A stretch of DNA of 64,000 nucleotides from HB2-32-21 sp041603535 (GTDB lineage Bacteria > Pseudomonadota > Gammaproteobacteria > Pseudomonadales > Porticoccaceae): assembly GCA_041603535.1 (NCBI GenBank), contig JBFIEE010000011.1:1-64000 (forward strand), in the 5' to 3' direction. The notes under the pieces are model-generated. The model was not told where the DNA came from. It did not search any database and was given only the letters and a program-made list of their open reading frames with translations. How positions within the stretch are numbered: the first letter of the stretch is position 1; every line of letters begins with the position of its first letter. Position numbers and translations under genes: made by a program. Of the stretch, positions 1 through 9,217 are shown in pieces.

Positions 1-1755
1 ACCCTGGCCAATATGGCGCCGGAATACGGCGCAACCTGTGGCTTTTTTACCTTTGACCAGGAAACGCTGAACTACCTGCGTCTGTCGGGCCGAGAGGATG
101 CGACGATCGCGCTGGTGGAAGCCTATGCCAGGGCACAGGGTCTGTGGCGGGACGATGCCATGGAAGCGGACTATAACGCCGTGTTGCAACTTGATCTCGG
201 TACAGTAGTGCCCAGTGTCGCTGGCCCGAAACGTCCGCAGGATCGGGTGGCGCTGCATGATCTGGGCCGGGCGGTCGACGAGCTGGTGGCTCTGAGTGGC
301 CGGGTCGACAGCCCGGGGGTTACTGTCGATGATGCCGATTACCTGCTAACCGATGGCGATGTGGTGATTGCCGCCATTACCTCCTGTACCAATACCTCAA
401 ACCCGGCGGTGATGATGGCGGCGGGTTTGGTGGCAAAAAAAGCCGTGGAAAAAGGCCTGATCCGCCAACCCTGGGTAAAGCCGTCGCTGGCACCAGGCTC
501 GAAAGTGGTCACCGACTATCTCGCCAAAGCGGGTTTGCAGACTTATCTGGATCAATTGGGTTTTAATCTGGTGGGCTACGGCTGCACCACCTGCATCGGC
601 AATTCGGGTCCGTTGGCGCCGAATCTGGAGGCGGCCATTGAACGGGGTAATTTAACGGTGTCCTCGGTACTGTCCGGCAACCGCAATTTTGAAGGGCGTA
701 TTCACCCGCTGGTGCGTGCCAACTGGCTGGCATCACCGCCGCTGGTGGTGGCGTTTGCGCTGGCCGGTACGACACGTATCGACTTGACAACAGATCTGCT
801 GGGCACCAGTGCCAGTGGCGAGAAGATCTACCTGCGCGACATCTGGCCGAGTAACCAGGAGGTGGCTGGCGCCATGACGATGGTGGATCGGTCGATGTTT
901 CTACGGGAATACGCCGATGTTTTTACCGGTGATGAGGCCTGGCGGGCACTGCCAATACCGACCGGCAATACCTACGACTGGGATAGTGGTTCAACCTACG
1001 TGCGTAACCCACCGTTTTTTGACAGCACCGGCGCTAGTCCGCTGGACGATATCCAGGGTGCGCGGATACTCGCCCTGCTGGGCGATTCAGTGACCACCGA
1101 TCATATATCGCCGGCGGGTAATATCGACGCGCACAGTCCCGCCGGGCAGTATCTGCTGGCCCACAATGTCGCCGAAGCCGATTTCAATTCCTATGGTTCG
1201 CGGCGCGGCAATCACGAAGTCATGATGCGCGGCACCTTTGCCAACGTACGGATAAAAAATGAGCTGGTGCCCGGTGTTGAAGGTGGTTATACCCGGATGA
1301 TCCCGGGTGAGGAGCAATTGCCGATTTACGATGCTGCCATGGCCTATCAGCAGCAGGGCGTGCCGCTGGTGGTGATCGCTGGCGCCGAATACGGTACCGG
1401 TTCCAGTCGCGACTGGGCCGCTAAGGGTACCCGTTTGCTGGGTGTGCGTGCGGTGATCGCGGAGAGCTATGAGCGCATCCACCGCTCCAACCTGATTGGC
1501 ATGGGGGTGCTGCCACTGCAGTTTATTGGTGGGCAAACGCGTAAAACGCTGCAATTAGACGGCAGCGAAAAAATTCATATTACCGGTATTGATGAGCTCA
1601 AACCGGGCCAGCAGGTAACGATGATTGTGGAAAGGGCAGACGGTGAGCGCGTCAGTTGCGCTTTGTTGTGTCGCATCGATACCGAAAACGAGGCTGAATA
1701 TTATGCCAGCGGCGGTATCCTCCACTATGTGTTAAACCAGTTGGCGCAGAGCTAA
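1..1755 (+). CDS. acnA: Aconitate hydratase A, 3' part (5' end outside the window)
   Basis: TCA-cycle enzyme that interconverts citrate and isocitrate through a [4Fe-4S] cluster in the cytoplasm. The frame is open from base 1 (T-L-A-N before the first Met at 13), so the gene starts upstream; about 585 of the usual 890 or so residues are present. Cluster ligands are visible: the Cys of SCTNTSNP (bases 385-387) and the two Cys of GYGCTTCIG (583-585 and 592-594). The C-terminal swivel domain carries GAEYGTGSSRDWAAKGT and ends in the AcnA-like ENEAEYYASGGILHYVL. The related AcnD (2-methylcitrate dehydratase) is less likely: no prpF or prpC is near, and a PrpD-type dehydratase is encoded at 26.9 kb. 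Fumarase follows on the same strand after 113 bases. Confidence 0.95.
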   Translation, partial: TLANMAPEYGATCGFFTFDQETLNYLRLSGREDATIALVEAYARAQGLWRDDAMEADYNAVLQLDLGTVVPSVAGPKRPQDRVALHDLGRAVDELVALSGRVDSPGVTVDDADYLLTDGDVVIAAITSCTNTSNPAVMMAAGLVAKKAVEKGLIRQPWVKPSLAPGSKVVTDYLAKAGLQTYLDQLGFNLVGYGCTTCIGNSGPLAPNLEAAIERGNLTVSSVLSGNRNFEGRIHPLVRANWLASPPLVVAFALAGTTRIDLTTDLLGTSASGEKIYLRDIWPSNQEVAGAMTMVDRSMFLREYADVFTGDEAWRALPIPTGNTYDWDSGSTYVRNPPFFDSTGASPLDDIQGARILALLGDSVTTDHISPAGNIDAHSPAGQYLLAHNVAEADFNSYGSRRGNHEVMMRGTFANVRIKNELVPGVEGGYTRMIPGEEQLPIYDAAMAYQQQGVPLVVIAGAEYGTGSSRDWAAKGTRLLGVRAVIAESYERIHRSNLIGMGVLPLQFIGGQTRKTLQLDGSEKIHITGIDELKPGQQVTMIVERADGERVSCALLCRIDTENEAEYYASGGILHYVLNQLAQS

Positions 1756-1763
1756 AGCGGGTC

Positions 1764-1806
1764 TTTAGTAGATTTTTAGTAGATTTTTAGTAGATTTTTA
1801 GTAGAT
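1764..1806 (+). repeat. 11-bp tandem repeat, four units, between acnA and fumC
   Basis: Four head-to-tail copies of TTTAGTAGATT start at 1764, 1775, 1786 and 1797, the last one base short of perfect. The repeat lies just after the aconitase stop and contains TAG in several frames. It is one of many short tandem duplications in this window. Confidence 0.95.
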
Positions 1807-1868
1807 AGGTGTAGCGGTGACGTAGTGGCGGTAAGCGGATCGCCGAGCGGGTATTACCAGGCAGATAT

Positions 1869-3347
1869 ATGACAGACACGCGGCGCGAAAAAGACAGTCT
1901 TGGCGAGGTGAAGCTGCCGAGTGAAGTGCTGTGGGGTGCGCAGACGCAGCGCTCGCTGCAAAATTTTGCGATCGGTGGTCAGCGCTTTCCCATCAGTTTT
2001 ATCCACGATTTCGCCCGTGTAAAAAAGGCCTGCGCTGAAGCCAACGCCGAGCTTGGTGAGATAGCTGACGACGACTGCGCGCTGATTTGCGCAGCCTGCG
2101 ACGAAATCGTCGCTGGTCAACACGATGACCAGTTTCCGCTGGTAGTGTGGCAGACCGGCAGCGGCACCCAGACCAATATGAATCTCAATGAGGTGATCGC
2201 CAATCGCGCCAACGAGTTAGCCGGGCGGCCGCGGGGCAGTTATGCGCCGATACATCCGAACGACCATGTCAATCGCTCACAATCTTCCAACGATGTCTTC
2301 CCCACCGTGATGCATATCAGCGCGGCTCGTGCTCTGGAGGACGATCTACTGCCGGCGCTGCTTGGTCTGGAATCTGCGCTGCGGGACAAAAGCCGCGAGT
2401 TTATGGGCCAGGTGAAAACCGGACGAACCCACATGATGGATGCCACACCAGTGACCCTGGGTCAGGAGTTTGGTGGCTACGCTGCCCAGCTCAATTATGC
2501 GCAGACGCAAATACGTGACGTGTTACCCGGCCTCAAGGCGCTGGCGATCGGTGGCAGCGCCGTGGGTACCGGTCTCAATACGCCTCCTGGCTGGGCGCCA
2601 ACAGTGACGGTTCGGTTGGCGACACTCAGCGGCGTCGCCTTTACCAGCGCCACAAACAAGTTCGCGGCGCTGGCGGCGCACGATGCCCTGGTGGATTTGC
2701 ACGGACGCCTGCGGCTGCTCGCCACCGGGCTATTTAAAATAGCCAGTGACCTGCGGCTGCTGGCCAGTGGCCCCCGTTGCGGGCTGGGCGAGTTGTCCTT
2801 GCCTGCCAACGAACCCGGCAGTTCGATCATGCCCGGTAAGGTCAACCCAACTCAGGTCGAGGCGCTGACCATGGTGGTGGCGCAGGTCATGGGTAATGAC
2901 GCAGCCGTTGCTTTTGCTGGCAGCCAGGGGCACCTGGAATTGAACGTCTTCAAGCCGGTGATAATTCACAATGTTCTTGAATCAATTGGTTTGTTGAGTG
3001 ATGCCATGGTCAGCTTTACTGATCATTGTGTGGTGGGCATCGGCGTCAATGAGCAACAGCTGACCGCGTCCATGGATAGATCACTTATGCTGGTGACGGC
3101 CTTAAGCCCGGTAATCGGTTATGACAGGGCGGCCGACATCGCTAAAACCGCCTATCGCGACAATATGTCCCTTCGTGAAGCCAGCGAAAAACTGGGCTAC
3201 CTGAGCCTCGCTGAATTTGATCGCCTGGTTGATCCGGCGAAGATGGTGGCGCCTACCAAAACGCCAGACTCTTCGAAAACACCGGGCTCTTCGAAAAGAC
3301 CAGGCCCACAAAAAATACCAGACCCCACAGAAAGACTGGGTAATTAA
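1869..3347 (+). CDS. fumC: Fumarate hydratase class II with repetitive C-terminal tail
   Basis: Iron-independent fumarase, a homotetramer of the aspartase/fumarase superfamily that hydrates fumarate to malate. The signature GSSIMPGKVNPTQ lies near residues 316-328, TGRTHMMDATPVTLGQE near 183, and the N-terminus has the usual VLWGAQTQRSLQNF. Ordinary FumC ends around residue 460 just after LVDPAKMV. Here 30 extra residues (463-492) follow, made of five degenerate six-residue units encoded by an 18-bp tandem repeat. The stop codon overlaps the stop of the convergent ferritin gene by a few bases. No clear Shine-Dalgarno is seen; the chosen ATG gives the normal family N-terminus (TDTRREKDSLGEV). 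Confidence 0.95.
   Translation: MTDTRREKDSLGEVKLPSEVLWGAQTQRSLQNFAIGGQRFPISFIHDFARVKKACAEANAELGEIADDDCALICAACDEIVAGQHDDQFPLVVWQTGSGTQTNMNLNEVIANRANELAGRPRGSYAPIHPNDHVNRSQSSNDVFPTVMHISAARALEDDLLPALLGLESALRDKSREFMGQVKTGRTHMMDATPVTLGQEFGGYAAQLNYAQTQIRDVLPGLKALAIGGSAVGTGLNTPPGWAPTVTVRLATLSGVAFTSATNKFAALAAHDALVDLHGRLRLLATGLFKIASDLRLLASGPRCGLGELSLPANEPGSSIMPGKVNPTQVEALTMVVAQVMGNDAAVAFAGSQGHLELNVFKPVIIHNVLESIGLLSDAMVSFTDHCVVGIGVNEQQLTASMDRSLMLVTALSPVIGYDRAADIAKTAYRDNMSLREASEKLGYLSLAEFDRLVDPAKMVAPTKTPDSSKTPGSSKRPGPQKIPDPTERLGN
3256..3345 (+). repeat. 18-bp degenerate tandem repeat coding the FumC tail
   Basis: Five 18-base units start at 3256, 3274, 3292, 3310 and 3328. The best conserved is CGAAAACACCGGGCTCTT. 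In frame they encode six-residue units of the type S-K-T-P-G-S. The last unit is the most diverged and contains the fumC stop codon. The length is a multiple of three, so gain or loss of units would not break the gene. Confidence 0.85.
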
Positions 3348-3847
3348 CCCTGTTTGGCCTGCGTTAGCCTGCTGACTTCCCGGTCGATGGTGAAATGGCC
3401 ATGTCCTTCCGCGGTGATCATGTCGATGCGGTCCAGCAGGGAATTAAGCTGGTGTTCTTCTTCATGTTGTTCGGCGACATACCACTGCAGAAAATTGAAT
3501 GTAGAAAAATCTTTTTCGGCAAGCGCGGTTTCCACCAGCACACTGATCTTTCTGGAAACCGCCTGCTCGTGTTGAAGTGTTGCCTGAAAAATATCGCGAA
3601 TAGAATCCCAGGATAATGGCGGCGCGGCAATCGTGCCAAGCTGGGGCAGGCCGCCGGTTTCCAACACATACTCAAAAAGCTTTTCCATGTGCGCCCGTTC
3701 TTCGGCTGACTGCAGTCGAAAGAAATGCGCGCACCCATCGTAGCCCTTGCTGGCGCACCAGGCGCTCATTTGCATGTACAGCACTATCGATAAGCATTCG
3801 TGATTAATTTGCGCGTTTAACTGTGTTGTCAACGTTTTGCTGAGCAT
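3344..3847 (-). CDS. ftnA: Non-heme bacterial ferritin
   Basis: Iron-storage protein that oxidises Fe(II) and stores ferric mineral in a 24-mer shell. The 167-residue product aligns without gaps to E. coli FtnA over most of its length: the ferroxidase ligands E17, E50, H53, E94 and Q127 and the third-site E130 all fall at the same numbers, and FNFLQWYVAEQHEEE is nearly identical. The start at 3847 (MLSKTLTTQLN) is preceded by a strong GGAGG at about 5 bases. A longer reading from 3898 adds 17 residues that do not fit the family. Convergent with fumC, stops overlapping. No bacterioferritin heme Met is expected in this class. Confidence 0.95.
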   Translation of the reverse strand: MLSKTLTTQLNAQINHECLSIVLYMQMSAWCASKGYDGCAHFFRLQSAEERAHMEKLFEYVLETGGLPQLGTIAAPPLSWDSIRDIFQATLQHEQAVSRKISVLVETALAEKDFSTFNFLQWYVAEQHEEEHQLNSLLDRIDMITAEGHGHFTIDREVSRLTQAKQG

Positions 3848-4181
3848 AGTCGCCTCCAGGCTGGGGTTTGCAAAGGTGGATGTCATTGTATAAATCAACT
3901 AGCGCCAGGAACCTTGATCTAACGTAGCTTTTGCTGCTTTATGTCTAACATTCAAGCTGGCGAGGACACAGGCGGCTAGCCTCATTTGCGCTGACTTGAC
4001 GCCGATGGCCGCTGGACTTTATATGCCGTTGGGCTTTGTCAGCAGTTGGCATCAATAACCTGGAAAATAACACACAGCTCCCGACAATCAAATCCTGGCG
4101 ATCACAAATTCGGTCGATCAACATCCGACCGCCACCTGCCGACGGCCACAGGCCGCCCGCAGTGAAGGCCTGGCCGCCGGC
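3848..4181. other. Intergenic: ferritin upstream region and 3' side of cytochrome gene
   Basis: Holds the ferritin promoter side. No convincing Fur box was found by eye. An imperfect GC-rich hairpin (CCACAGGCC at 4146-4154 with GGCCTGG at 4167-4173) lies just beyond the cytochrome stop but lacks a T tract. No coding signal was seen. Confidence 0.6.
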
Positions 4182-4670
4182 TTATTTTTGCAGTGATTTT
4201 ATGTAAGCGACGAGATTCTTTAATCGCGCCGTTGTTATGCCGGTACGCTCGTTGCTGTCTTCGTAAATAATCTTACCCCAGACTGGCATGTCAGCTGGGC
4301 CGTGTGAGCGAAAGTTCTTGTCATAATCAGGGTTGCCCTGAATTATGTTGAGCACCTTTCTATAGGGGAAGGCCCCATCCGTTTCCTGTTGGTGAAGAAA
4401 TGTCAGGTCAGGCGGGCGATTTTTAAGTGAACCAGCGACCGGGCCGTTGCCTTCGCCGGTAACACCATGGCAGGACGCGCAATAGTTAAGGTAGTCGGCT
4501 TCACCGGCCGCCGTGTCGGGGGCTTCTTCAGCGATACCCAGAACCGAAACCCCCAGAGATAACCCGAACACCAGGCTTTTAAAGCCAGGTCTGGCTGTTG
4601 TGACTGTGTTTTTCGGTGTTGAGATTCTGCTTTTTGGTATAGATCCAGGGATACCAGTTGAATTATCCAT
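4182..4670 (-). CDS. Monoheme class I c-type cytochrome, exported
   Basis: Small electron carrier. The heme-binding motif CASCH is at residues 64-68 and the likely axial Met is M128 in the ADMPVW segment. The N-terminus (162 residues in all) has a polar stretch of about 30 residues and then a hydrophobic segment near 31-46 (KSLVFGLSLGVSVLGIA), so it is either a long signal peptide or a membrane anchor; the heme domain must be periplasmic. An AGAGAG purine tract precedes the ATG at 4670. A good FNR/ANR-like site lies 95 bases upstream, so micro-oxic control is plausible. The gene stands alone; no oxidase subunits are nearby, so its redox partner is unknown. Confidence 0.85.
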   Translation of the reverse strand: MDNSTGIPGSIPKSRISTPKNTVTTARPGFKSLVFGLSLGVSVLGIAEEAPDTAAGEADYLNYCASCHGVTGEGNGPVAGSLKNRPPDLTFLHQQETDGAFPYRKVLNIIQGNPDYDKNFRSHGPADMPVWGKIIYEDSNERTGITTARLKNLVAYIKSLQK

Positions 4671-5261
4671 ATCATTTCTCTCTGGTTTGAGTTGATTTTT
4701 GCTGACTCTGGCGACTCACGACCATCATCTCCCTTAAAGTTAGTCTGCGTAGGCAGGAAAACAATTGATCAGCGTCAACTGAGCATGGCATAAACGGAAT
4801 AGAGGTTTAATGCAGAGCAAGCCTGGTTTGTAAGCAGTTTGGTCGGTGGAGAAGCCCGGTGCGGACGAAATTTGTGGTGGCGGCAATGGGAGGCCGAACC
4901 CCGGCCATTGATTCGCAGGTGCTCCGTGGTGAATAGCTGGTTGTGAGTGGCTGACTTACCTCGTTGCCCGTGTAAGGTATTTGCTCATACCATCAGGGCG
5001 AGATAATCCCTTGCGTTCTATCGAGACAAACACAACAATAACGACATCGAATAAGCATATACCCGTTGCGAATATAGTGCGGGGTCATCACGTGTTCATG
5101 TAGGCGTGGATGTCTTAGACGCCGGGCTTATTGCTTTTTTGTCTCGACGCTGCTTTTGCTGGAGGTTTGATTGTTGCGACTGAGATCGACTAATCCTTTT
5201 CAACCTCACAGCGTTGCCCGTATCCGGTTATCTCGATTACACAGGGACGATTTGTAGAAAA
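4671..5261. other. Divergent intergenic region, cytochrome c / SulP
   Basis: About 590 bases without a supported gene. It contains the FNR-like site at 4765-4778 on the cytochrome side. The rest has stop codons in all frames and no RNA gene that I recognise. Its length leaves room for an unrecognised small RNA. Confidence 0.5.
4765..4778 (-). promoter_or_regulatory. FNR/ANR-like operator upstream of the cytochrome c gene
   Basis: TTGATCAGCGTCAA matches the FNR/ANR consensus TTGAT-N4-ATCAA at nine of ten specified positions. It lies 95 bases before the cytochrome start codon. If it were centred at -41.5 of a class II promoter, the transcript would start near 4730 and leave a 60-base leader, which is reasonable. 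No second site was seen. Confidence 0.45.
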
Positions 5262-7046
5262 ATGGCCGGTAAAAATCTCTCGAGTAATCTCTCCGGTAAT
5301 AATGCTGGTTCGCAAAGCCGTCCATCTGCACAGACCTGGCTGCCACTGTTATCCGATGTCCGCAACAGAAGCCGTAGTGAAGTGCTGCAAGATGTTCTGG
5401 CCGGCACCATCACCGCTATATTGTTGGTGCCACAGGCCCTGGCCTACAGTTTATTGGCAGGCTTGCCGCCGGAAGTGGGGCTTTACGCCAGCGTTATACC
5501 GCCGATCATTTATGCGTTGACCGGCACCAGCCGCACGCTGGCCGTAGGGCCGGTGGCGGTTGCCGCGGTGATGGTGGCGGCGGCTCTGACACCCTATGCC
5601 GGTGGCGACCCCCATAAATATCTGGTCGGTGCGCTGATTCTATCGGCGCTGTCGGGGCTTATTTTACTGGCGCTCGGTATTCTGCGCCTCGGTTGGTTGA
5701 CGCATTTCATCAGTCACCCGGTGCTGTCCGGGTTCACCACCGGGGCGGCGATATTTATTGTTGGCACGCAGCTGGCTCCGCTGACTGGCATCTACGTGCC
5801 TCGGGACGCCGGCTTTGTGCGGATTATTGAAACCCTGGTCGTCAGCAGCGGCGATATTAATGTTGTCACCACTACCTTTGGGCTGGCTGCGGTGCTCCTG
5901 TTGTTGCTGGCCCGCGGACCGGTGGTTCGGTTGCTCGGCAAAATGGGGCTTAAGCCGAGCCTGGCGGCCGTTCTCGGTCGCACCGCGCCACTGGTCGTGG
6001 TGGTGCTGGCGATCGCTGTTGCGGCGGGGCTCGACGTCAAGTCTGGCTGGCAGGTGGCGGTGGTGGGTGGGGTGCCTCAGGGTTTACCCGGTATTTCTCT
6101 TGGCTTCCTGGTGGAGCCCGGCTGGCTGGCCCTGTTGCCTTCCGCCGCGCTGATTGCGGTAATCGGCTATGTCGAGAGTATTTCGGTGGCGAAGGTGCTG
6201 GCTTTCCGTCGTCAGCAAAAAATTAACCCGGATCGGGAGTTCACGGCACTGGGTTTGACCAACGTGGCGGCCGCCTGCGCGGGGGCGATGCCGGTGGCGG
6301 GAGGGTTTGCGCGTTCCATGGTGAATTTTGACGCGGGGGCCAATACCCAGCTGGCGGCAATTATTACCGCCTGTTGGGTGGGTCTGGCGACGTTCTTCTT
6401 CACCGGTGCGCTGGCAGATTTGCCGAAGGCGGTGCTGGCCGCCATTATCGTCGTCGCGGTGTGGCAATTGATCGATTTCAAAGGCCTGCGCCACACCTGG
6501 ACCTATGACCGCGGCGACGGCGCCGCCCAGGGCGCGACCGTGGTTGGGGTGCTGACCCTGGGCATAGAGCAGGGTCTGATGCTGGGTGTCGGCCTGGCGA
6601 TGGTGTTGTTTCTGTACCGTACCAGCCGACCGCATATTGCCGTAGTAGGGCGTATAGCCGGCACCGAACACTACCGCAATATTTTGCGCCATCAGGTAGA
6701 AACCTGGCCGCATTTACTGCTGGTGAGGGTCGATGAAAATATCTACTTCGCCAACACGCCGCGGGTGGAATCGATGCTCCTCGACCTCGTGGTCGATCAG
6801 GCGCAGTTGACCGATGTGGTGCTGGTTTTTTCGGGCGTCGCCTATGTGGATGCCAGCGCGCTGGAGATGCTGGACGAATTTGAAAGTGCCCTGGCCAATC
6901 GGGGTGTGCGGCTGCACCTTGCCGAAGTTAAAGGCCCGGTGATGGATCGTCTACAACATACCGATTTACTGGCGCGGCTCAATGGCAGTCGGGTGTACTT
7001 ATCCACGGAGCTGGCGGTAGCAGCGTTGACTGTGCCGGAGCGCTGA
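5262..7046 (+). CDS. SulP/SLC26 family anion transporter with STAS domain
   Basis: Inner-membrane transporter of the sulfate permease family; substrate (sulfate, bicarbonate or a dicarboxylate) cannot be told from sequence. The SulP signature region is clear near residues 45-75 (AGTITAILLVPQALAYSLLA, then GLYASVIPPIIYALTGTSR), followed by many hydrophobic segments to about residue 460. A cytoplasmic STAS domain follows (about 470-590), with YVDASALEMLDEF as its conserved loop. I start at the ATG at 5262 (594 residues); a TTG at 5214 would add 16 residues. Monocistronic, divergent from the cytochrome and convergent with rep. No carbonic anhydrase gene is adjacent, which weakens a bicarbonate assignment. 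Confidence 0.92.
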   Translation: MAGKNLSSNLSGNNAGSQSRPSAQTWLPLLSDVRNRSRSEVLQDVLAGTITAILLVPQALAYSLLAGLPPEVGLYASVIPPIIYALTGTSRTLAVGPVAVAAVMVAAALTPYAGGDPHKYLVGALILSALSGLILLALGILRLGWLTHFISHPVLSGFTTGAAIFIVGTQLAPLTGIYVPRDAGFVRIIETLVVSSGDINVVTTTFGLAAVLLLLLARGPVVRLLGKMGLKPSLAAVLGRTAPLVVVVLAIAVAAGLDVKSGWQVAVVGGVPQGLPGISLGFLVEPGWLALLPSAALIAVIGYVESISVAKVLAFRRQQKINPDREFTALGLTNVAAACAGAMPVAGGFARSMVNFDAGANTQLAAIITACWVGLATFFFTGALADLPKAVLAAIIVVAVWQLIDFKGLRHTWTYDRGDGAAQGATVVGVLTLGIEQGLMLGVGLAMVLFLYRTSRPHIAVVGRIAGTEHYRNILRHQVETWPHLLLVRVDENIYFANTPRVESMLLDLVVDQAQLTDVVLVFSGVAYVDASALEMLDEFESALANRGVRLHLAEVKGPVMDRLQHTDLLARLNGSRVYLSTELAVAALTVPER

Positions 7047-7070
7047 ACCGTGTGGCGCGCTGCGCCTGGT

Positions 7071-7108
7071 ATGCAGACACTTAGCATGCAGACACTTTGT
7101 ATGCAGAG
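7071..7108 (+). repeat. 15-bp tandem repeat, 2.5 units
   Basis: ATGCAGACACTTAGC (7071-7085) is followed by ATGCAGACACTTTGT (7086-7100) and a third partial copy. It sits between the sulP stop and the 3' end of rep. Confidence 0.85.
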
Positions 7109-7186
7109 ATAGTCTATCTAGACCGTGTCGGGCGGATGTCCGGTAGGGAGCGCCCAGAGTTGGGTCCGGGACTCATGAGCTTGTGA

Positions 7187-9217
7187 TCAGTCGAATAAAT
7201 TCTTCAGCGCGGCAATTGACTGACGGCCCTTATCTTTTTTGACTTCTTCGGATAATTCTTCACCAAAACCTTCGCGTTCCACATCTTCCGGCGGTAATTC
7301 TTCTAGAAAGCGACTGGGTGTGGTTTCGTATATCTGGCCAAACTGTTTTCGTTTGGCTGCCAGTGTCAGAGACAAGGTGCGCTGGGCGCGGGTAATGCCC
7401 ACGTAGGCAAGGCGCCTTTCCTCCTCGATATTGCCGTCATCAATACTGTTGCGGTGCGGCAGCAGGTTTTCTTCCATGCCGATTAAAAACACGTGATGGA
7501 ACTCGAGTCCCTTGGCAGCGTGCAGCGTCATCAGCTGGACTTTGTCATCTGCCGATTCCTCCTCCTGACGATCGAGCAGGTCACGTAGGACCAGCCTGGC
7601 GATGGCGTCCTCGACACTGATGTCGTTTTCCAGGGCGTCCTCACCGTCAGCCGAACTGATGTTGAGCACCTTGTCCAGCTGGTCGATGAGTAAGAGGACG
7701 TTTTTCATGCGGTTGTCGGCCACCGCGCTACTGGCGGCGTTCTGGTGCAGCCAGGCTTCGTAATCAATGTCGTCGATCATTTCGCGAATGGCCGCGACCG
7801 GTTTGTTACCCATGCAATTTTCAATAACGCCATCGAACCACACTTTGAACTTTTCGAGGCGCTGTAGATTGGCTGCCGCGATTTCCTCACGCAGACCCAG
7901 TTCACCGATGGCGGCGAGCAGAGAAAGCTCGCGACGGGTCGCATAGCCAGCGAGCTTTTCCAGGGTGCCGGGGCCAATTTGCCGCCGCGGAGTGTTGATA
8001 ATGCGAAGGAAGGCATTATCGTCGTCCGGATTCACCAACAGGCGCAGGTAGGCCATGATGTCCTTGATCTCGGCGCGCGCGTAAAACGAAGTGCCGCCGC
8101 TGAGCTCGTAGGGAATGCCCTGGGCCTGTAACTTCATTTCCAGCAGTCTGGCCTGGTGGTTGCCGCGATACAGCACGGCAAAATCACGAAAATAACAGCG
8201 GCGGCGTAGTCGGTTTTCGATAATATCGTTAACCACACGTTCGGTTTCGGCGTCTTCATTGCTACAGCGAATGATACGAATCGGCTCGCCGAGGCCGAGC
8301 TCACTCCACAGCGCCTTCTCGAACATATGGGGGTTGTTGGCAATTAAGCTGTTGGCCGTGCGCAGGATACGCGCTGTGGAACGGTAGTTTTGTTCGAGTT
8401 TAATAACATCAAGACGGGGGAAATCGGTACTGAGTTCCGCCAGGTTTTCCGGGCGTGCGCCACGCCAGGCATAGATCGATTGATCATCGTCGCCAACTGC
8501 GGTCAGGTTTTCGCTGTCGCCGATCAGCAGTTTGACCAGCGCGTACTGCGCCAGGTTGGTGTCCTGATATTCATCGACCAGTAAGTAACGAATGCGCTGC
8601 CGCCATTTGTCGAGGATTTCCGGGTCATCCCGAAACAGCTGAGCGGGGAGCATGATCAGGTCATCAAAATCGACAGCGTTGTAGGCTTTTAACGCTTTTA
8701 TATAGCGTTGGTAAACCAGCGCCATGGTTTGTTCGCCACCGCTTTCGGCAAGCGACAGGGCCTGTGCAGGTGCCGTCAGGGAATTCTTCCAGGTTGAAAT
8801 CTGGTGTTGTGTCAGTTCGACCTGATCGGCGTTGAGATCCCCGTTGAGCATCATCAGTTCCCTGAGGAGGCTGCGTGCATCGTCGCCATCAAATATAGAA
8901 AAGCCATTTTTGTAGCCTAGCGTCTTGATCTCACGGCGGATGATATTGAGGCCAAGGTTGTGGAAAGTAGAGACGGTCAGACCCTTCGATGCCTCGCCCT
9001 TTAGCAGGGCGGCAACACGTTGCTTCATTTCGCGCGCGGCCTTGTTGGTAAAGGTCACCGCCGCTATGTGTTTGGCAGGCACGTGGCACTGCTGAATAAG
9101 GTAGGCAATTTTGCGGGTAATCACGCTGGTCTTGCCGCTGCCCGCGCCAGCCAGCACCAGCAGGGGGCCACTGATATGACGAACGGCTTTGCGCTGCTGG
9201 CTATTGAGATCAGTCAC
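7187..9217 (-). CDS. rep: ATP-dependent DNA helicase Rep (UvrD/PcrA superfamily I)
   Basis: 3'-5' helicase that helps replication forks past bound proteins. Walker A GAGSGKT is at residues 24-30, motif Ib region HIAAVTFTNKAAREMKQRV is Rep-like, the Walker B VDEYQDTN is present, and the C-terminal motifs (VQLMTLHAAKGLEF, RRLAYVGITRAQ) are complete. I start at the GTG at 9217, giving VTDLNSQQRKAV and 676 residues, matching E. coli Rep (673). An upstream ATG at 9286 would add 23 residues with no family counterpart. Convergent with sulP; divergent from the thioesterase gene. Confidence 0.93.
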   Translation of the reverse strand: MTDLNSQQRKAVRHISGPLLVLAGAGSGKTSVITRKIAYLIQQCHVPAKHIAAVTFTNKAAREMKQRVAALLKGEASKGLTVSTFHNLGLNIIRREIKTLGYKNGFSIFDGDDARSLLRELMMLNGDLNADQVELTQHQISTWKNSLTAPAQALSLAESGGEQTMALVYQRYIKALKAYNAVDFDDLIMLPAQLFRDDPEILDKWRQRIRYLLVDEYQDTNLAQYALVKLLIGDSENLTAVGDDDQSIYAWRGARPENLAELSTDFPRLDVIKLEQNYRSTARILRTANSLIANNPHMFEKALWSELGLGEPIRIIRCSNEDAETERVVNDIIENRLRRRCYFRDFAVLYRGNHQARLLEMKLQAQGIPYELSGGTSFYARAEIKDIMAYLRLLVNPDDDNAFLRIINTPRRQIGPGTLEKLAGYATRRELSLLAAIGELGLREEIAAANLQRLEKFKVWFDGVIENCMGNKPVAAIREMIDDIDYEAWLHQNAASSAVADNRMKNVLLLIDQLDKVLNISSADGEDALENDISVEDAIARLVLRDLLDRQEEESADDKVQLMTLHAAKGLEFHHVFLIGMEENLLPHRNSIDDGNIEEERRLAYVGITRAQRTLSLTLAAKRKQFGQIYETTPSRFLEELPPEDVEREGFGEELSEEVKKDKGRQSIAALKNLFD

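Noticed and set aside
6084..6713. 209-codon minus-strand frame inside sulP
   Set aside because: Antisense shadow of conserved membrane helices; His/Gln-rich product without recognisable domain.
7187..9217. Rep as UvrD or PcrA
   Set aside because: The N-terminus, length and motif sequences agree better with Rep; UvrD is longer and has a different C-terminal region.
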